Source: a virus
Strand: one strand, 5' to 3'
DNA: 52,418 nucleotides
IMG/VR virus record: IMGVR_UViG_3300031673_000067
Span: 1 to 52,418 of that record
The notes beneath the pieces were generated by a model. That model had not been told where the DNA came from. It did no database searches and worked only from the letters and a program-made list of their open reading frames with translations. Numbering within the stretch: position 1 is the first letter of the stretch; each line of letters starts with the position of its first letter. Made by a program: the position numbers and the translations under genes. This document shows positions 49,390 through 52,418 of the stretch, in pieces.

Positions 49390-50157
49390 TTACCAGGTAT
49401 GGTTTCGTGTTGTTTCAAATTCTCCGTTTGGCAATACATATACAACAATATTATCAATGTCACATTCCTCATTCGGATCATTGCATTCAACAGAGTATCT
49501 CTCATATATCTGTTTTTCACCAGTTTCTTTTGCTAATTTTTTTAGATTAGTTATTTTTTCTTCTTTATCTATTTCTCTTTTTTGTCTTTCATTTTCTTTT
49601 TCATTTTCTTTTATCTCTAATGCTTTTTTTGCATCTTCTAATAGGTTTTGAACATTTTCTTCATCAACTTCTAATCCTCCATATGATCCCAGGTTAGAAG
49701 GAATGGTTTTTGCGCTGTATTTCTCTGGATTTTTCTTTAATAATTCTGCGGCAATATCATCATATTTTGACAATTCATTACGCATTTTTTCTGAATATAT
49801 AGATATTTCAAATCTTTTTGTATCAGCACAATCACAACCCATCTCGTATGTATATCCTGTTATTTTTGTGTTTTTGTAGTCTTCTTCTGTTTTTTCTTCT
49901 TCACATAATTTCTTCCAGTTTTCATAATCGTTATAATTTGTAATTTTTATAAATGCGGTTTTTGTAGGAATATCAACACCAAATATTTTTTTTATTTCTG
50001 CTTTTTTTAGTTCTAGTGAAGGCTGCAAACCTTTTTCATCTCTCGCATATGTAACATGATATTCTGTTTTTACTCGACCAACACTAAGATATTCTGCTTT
50101 ACATGTAAGTTCTTTTCCTGTTTTACTAAATCCCTCAATCAAAAATTCTTTTGTCAT
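49390..50157 (-). CDS. First gene of the leftward early operon (255 aa)
   Basis: No family recognised. Residues 1-100 are alpha/beta, CDCAD (about 108-112) may bind metal, and residues 165-215 form a charged helix or coiled coil. AAGGAG precedes the ATG at 50157. As the first gene behind the early promoter it may act against host functions or regulate early expression (inference). Confidence 0.65.
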   Translation of the reverse strand: MTKEFLIEGFSKTGKELTCKAEYLSVGRVKTEYHVTYARDEKGLQPSLELKKAEIKKIFGVDIPTKTAFIKITNYNDYENWKKLCEEEKTEEDYKNTKITGYTYEMGCDCADTKRFEISIYSEKMRNELSKYDDIAAELLKKNPEKYSAKTIPSNLGSYGGLEVDEENVQNLLEDAKKALEIKENEKENERQKREIDKEEKITNLKKLAKETGEKQIYERYSVECNDPNEECDIDNIVVYVLPNGEFETTRNHTW

Positions 50158-50180
50158 AATAAATCTCCTTGTTTGTTTTT

Positions 50181-50200
50181 GATAGTTTTTATTTCCTATC
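50181..50200. promoter_or_regulatory. Short inverted repeat near the early promoter
   Basis: GATAG (50181-50185) and CTATC (50196-50200) flank ten bases, within the leader of the leftward operon. It could be an operator half-site pair or a weak RNA hairpin. Not conclusive. Confidence 0.3.
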
Positions 50201-50208
50201 TAATTAAT

Positions 50209-50236
50209 AGTATAGCACATATTTATATTTTGTCAA
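50209..50236 (-). promoter_or_regulatory. Leftward early promoter
   Basis: Minus strand TTGACA (50231-50236) and TATACT (50209-50214) with a 16-base spacer. It faces away from the rightward promoter at 50324-50351, with about 87 AT-rich bases between the two -35 boxes, the probable site of a genetic switch. Confidence 0.75.
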
Positions 50237-50323
50237 GAGTTTTTTTATATATTTTTTAATTATTTTTATATTTTTTACTTATTATAGTACTCAAATATTT
50301 TCTATATTATTTTATAATTTCTC

Positions 50324-50351
50324 TTGACATTTTATATAATTGGTGTATAAT
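50324..50351 (+). promoter_or_regulatory. Rightward early promoter
   Basis: TTGACA (50324-50329) and TATAAT (50346-50351), 16-base spacer, both exact consensus. Transcription would start near 50358, directly before AAGGAG and the ATG at 50371. Confidence 0.8.
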
Positions 50352-50370
50352 TAATATGAAAGGAGTATTT

Positions 50371-50577
50371 ATGAAATACATTACTATGAAAGCAATCGAC
50401 TGGGAAAGATTTTTTCGAGAGACAGAACTAAGTCCAGCTGAGACAGCGGTAAAAATAAATAGGTCTGCTGCTACTATATATGCGTATATAGATAGAAAAT
50501 ATCTTAAACTTTCTACTATTAATAACATGATCAAAAATTTTCCAGAAATAAAAAATTATATTATTGAGGACAAATGA
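50371..50577 (+). CDS. Small HTH-like regulator (68 aa)
   Basis: Start 50371 is chosen over 50356 because AAGGAG lies seven bases before it. DWERFFRETELSPAETAVKI then NRSAATIYAYIDRKY look like a helix-turn-helix. As the first gene behind the rightward promoter it could be a Cro-like regulator of the divergent promoters. Family match not certain. Confidence 0.65.
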   Translation: MKYITMKAIDWERFFRETELSPAETAVKINRSAATIYAYIDRKYLKLSTINNMIKNFPEIKNYIIEDK

Positions 50578-51152
50578 TGAATGATTTAGAAAAAGAAAAA
50601 ACTATGACTATTAAAGAATTAGCAGAAGTTTTAAATCTTGATGTTCGTACTATACAATTAAAAGTTAAAGAGTTATTCCCTGATATAGTAAAAGAGAAAG
50701 TGAAAACTTATTTAAATGAATATCAAGTTACATCGATAAAACTTGCCTGCGAAAAAAAATTCGCAGTTAAAACTGAGCTTGAAAAAGAATTGCTTATACA
50801 TCAAGCTATGATTTATCAACAAGAAAAGATCAATATATTGCAGCTAGAAATTGAGAAAATGAAACCAAAGGCCGTTAGTTATGATATATTTATTTCCTCA
50901 AAAGGTTTACATGATATGGATGAAGTTGCAAAGCTATTCGGCACTGGTAGAAATAGACTATTTAAGCTTTTGAGAGATAATAATTATTTAAAAACCAATA
51001 ACGTTCCATATCAACAATTTATTGACGCAGGATATTTTGAGGTAAAAGAAAAAGTCATCCCCACCGGAGAGGCTATACCAGTTACTAAAGTCACATCATC
51101 TGGTATTGTGGCGACAGAGAATATAATCAGGAGAATTGGAAATGACCTGTAA
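50574..51152 (+). CDS. Antirepressor with KilAC (ANT) domain
   Basis: A 192-residue protein: an N-terminal HTH (MTIKELAEVLNLDVRTIQLK), a helical middle, and a KilAC domain from about residue 110 (SKGLHDMDEVAKLFGTGRNR, then LKTNNVPYQQFIDAGYFEVK). Such proteins inactivate phage repressors. The start overlaps the HTH gene stop. The last 49 codons are repeated at bases 1-151. Confidence 0.85.
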   Translation: MMNDLEKEKTMTIKELAEVLNLDVRTIQLKVKELFPDIVKEKVKTYLNEYQVTSIKLACEKKFAVKTELEKELLIHQAMIYQQEKINILQLEIEKMKPKAVSYDIFISSKGLHDMDEVAKLFGTGRNRLFKLLRDNNYLKTNNVPYQQFIDAGYFEVKEKVIPTGEAIPVTKVTSSGIVATENIIRRIGNDL

Positions 51153-51282
51153 AGATTGTAAACATCAGTATAGTCATAGTAGCCGGTGTGTGTACTGCAT
51201 ACATTATTATGCTCGTATATATACAATACCAGACCAGATTAAAAATAAATTAACTGATAGAAAGGTGAGCGTATGCAAATAA
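51002..51282. repeat. Right copy of terminal overlap (partner 1-281)
   Basis: Same segment as bases 1-281 with six mismatches. Behind it the two copies diverge into different nuclease genes. Confidence 0.95.
51142..51282 (+). CDS. Four-cysteine microprotein, right copy
   Basis: Same gene as 141-281, with two visible substitutions outside the cysteines (His8, Ile20) and another near the end. Overlaps the next start at 51273. Conservation of both CxxC pairs supports function. Confidence 0.65.
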   Translation: MTCKDCKHQYSHSSRCVYCIHYYARIYTIPDQIKNKLTDRKVSVCK

Positions 51283-52124
51283 CTAACAAATATAATTTAC
51301 CTGAGGCTATTGTATCTGCTATTCATGCGTTTCAGTATAACTATACAGCGTCTAAAACAGGGGAGGAAAAATTTACCGTATCTGAATTGCTTAAACCAGC
51401 GTATCAAAGATATTTGCAAAAAAAGCATTTTGCTCAGATCACGGAGGACGCTAGCGAGCGTATATGGGCGTTAATGGGACAGGCTATGCATGCAGTGCTA
51501 AATAATCAAAATGTTGATAATAGCTTGTCTGAGGAGCGTTTACGGGCTGTTATAGACAATGTTATAATTTCCGGGCAAATAGATATGTACAAAGACGGGA
51601 TAATTGATGACTACAAATTCTGTTCTACCTGGAAATATATTTTTCATGATTATGAAGAGTTTGAAAAGCAGCTTAATATCTATGCATATCTATGTAGAAC
51701 AACCGGATTGCCTGTAAATGAAATTAGAGCTATTTTGGTTTTCAATAATTGGTCTTTAGAAGAGGCAGACAGAAAATCTGCCTATCCTCAAGAGCCTATA
51801 AAAGTCATTCCTCTTAATCTCTGGGATAATGAAACTACATTAGAATTTATCCGGGAGAGAATCACAGCACATCAACATCCTCACATTTGTAACGAATCAG
51901 AACGGTGGTCTAAACAAACAAAATATGCTGTCATGAAAAATAAGAACAAATCAGCAAAATCATTATGCAATAGTTTATCAGAAGCGGAAATCTATATCGA
52001 AAATCTAAATGATACTAAAAATAAATACAGAATTGATATAAGACCTGGCGTTGATAAACGATGTAATAAATATTGTAATGTTAAGAATTTTTGTAGCTAT
52101 TATCTTGGAAAAAATAAGGAGTAA
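51273..52124 (+). CDS. Cas4/AddB-like PD-(D/E)XK nuclease
   Basis: A 283-residue nuclease in the place where the left copy has a RecE-like enzyme. ALMGQAMHAV contains His73, SGQIDMYKDG has D104, IDDYKF has D113 and K115, and EKQLNIYAYL has Q133. C206 (HICNESERW), C264, C268 and C274 (RCNKYCNVKNFC) resemble the iron-sulphur cysteines of Cas4/AddB nucleases. It is a frequent phage recombination nuclease type. Only the first codons and the start context are shared with the left allele. Confidence 0.75.
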   Translation: MQITNKYNLPEAIVSAIHAFQYNYTASKTGEEKFTVSELLKPAYQRYLQKKHFAQITEDASERIWALMGQAMHAVLNNQNVDNSLSEERLRAVIDNVIISGQIDMYKDGIIDDYKFCSTWKYIFHDYEEFEKQLNIYAYLCRTTGLPVNEIRAILVFNNWSLEEADRKSAYPQEPIKVIPLNLWDNETTLEFIRERITAHQHPHICNESERWSKQTKYAVMKNKNKSAKSLCNSLSEAEIYIENLNDTKNKYRIDIRPGVDKRCNKYCNVKNFCSYYLGKNKE

Positions 52125-52126
52125 TT

Positions 52127-52418
52127 ATGGAAAAGAAATCATATCAAGAACTTTTTGCATATAAAGTAAATTGCAAATGCGGCACTGAAAATATCATTTT
52201 TTCTGAAAATGAGGACACTCAGCAAAATGACGCTATAACTGTGTATTGTATATGTAAAAAATGTGGCAGGGTGGTAAAATTTTTACTACCGAAAGAAAAA
52301 ATTGAAAATGAATTAAATGAGTATAAAAAGAAAACAATATTTTCTGATGAATTGTTGTGGATTGTCGAATATTTTGACGAATTAAATATCAGATATCTGT
52401 TAGACGCTAATGATTTAA
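52127..52418 (+). CDS. Zinc-module fusion of the 102-aa protein, 5' part
   Basis: Cut by the window end after 97 codons. Residues 1-55 are a Cys-rich module (C16, C18, C41, C43, C46: CKCG, CICKKCG). From residue 56 on the protein is identical to residue 7 onward of the 102-aa protein at 1064-1372, in the same frame. GGAG lies before the ATG at 52127. The gene continues beyond the window, presumably as at 1209-1372. Confidence 0.75.
   Translation, partial: MEKKSYQELFAYKVNCKCGTENIIFSENEDTQQNDAITVYCICKKCGRVVKFLLPKEKIENELNEYKKKTIFSDELLWIVEYFDELNIRYLLDANDL

Overview
The window holds nearly the whole genome of a tailed phage with a contractile (myovirus) tail. It is AT-rich and tightly packed, with mostly overlapping genes and strong AGGAG-type ribosome binding sites. 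The two ends overlap: bases 1-281 recur at 51002-51282 with six mismatches, and bases 1082-1208 recur exactly as the last 127 bases. The sequence therefore closes into a circle of about 51.0-51.2 kb, and the stretch between the shared flanks is present in two different versions. The host cannot be named. The Rz/Rz1-type spanin pair with a lipobox points to a bacterium with an outer membrane, and the low GC with strong Shine-Dalgarno sites would fit spirochaetes or another AT-rich Gram-negative lineage (inference). No integrase was recognised.

Layout. (1) A rightward operon starts at a consensus promoter (50324-50351), crosses the contig junction and ends near 4081. It encodes a small HTH-like protein, a KilAC/ANT antirepressor, Cys-rich microproteins, a recombination nuclease (RecE-like in the left copy, Cas4/AddB-like in the right copy), an SSB-like protein interrupted by a stop codon, and a membrane protein with a histidine-kinase-type ATPase domain. 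(2) Everything else reads leftward. From a divergent promoter (50209-50236) come many small early proteins, a DUF1351-like coiled coil and a C5-cytosine methyltransferase. A second promoter (45041-45069) and a structured RNA leader precede the replication genes (replisome organiser, DnaB helicase), an N4/N6 methyltransferase and an HNH protein. (3) An accessory zone (about 34.4-41.1 kb) holds a KilA-N protein, an inserted Bro-like nuclease cassette flanked by 33-bp direct repeats, a Gly/Ser/Tyr repeat protein beside a DUF6948-like protein, a VRR-NUC protein, a truncated RNA ligase, a frameshifted remnant of a type IIG restriction enzyme, and a sce7726/sce7725-like gene pair whose second member looks truncated. 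(4) The late region (34.4 to 4.1 kb) encodes both terminase subunits, a beta-helix tailspike and a LamG protein placed unusually before the portal, the HK97-type head genes, connectors, a Mu-like tail and baseplate module (sheath, tube, frameshifting chaperone, tape measure, N, P, gp45-gp48, fibre), then a lysis region with a C39-like peptidase, a TIM-barrel glycosidase, holin, spanins, an alpha/beta hydrolase and two membrane-anchored coiled-coil proteins.

The most interesting points are the two alternative nucleases at one recombination locus, the layered and partly decayed accessory site carrying the sce7726/sce7725 pair, the histidine-kinase-like protein with a four-cysteine insertion in its ATP lid, and the replication-operon leader, which can form a terminator-like hairpin with a GNRA tetraloop and an alternative pairing.
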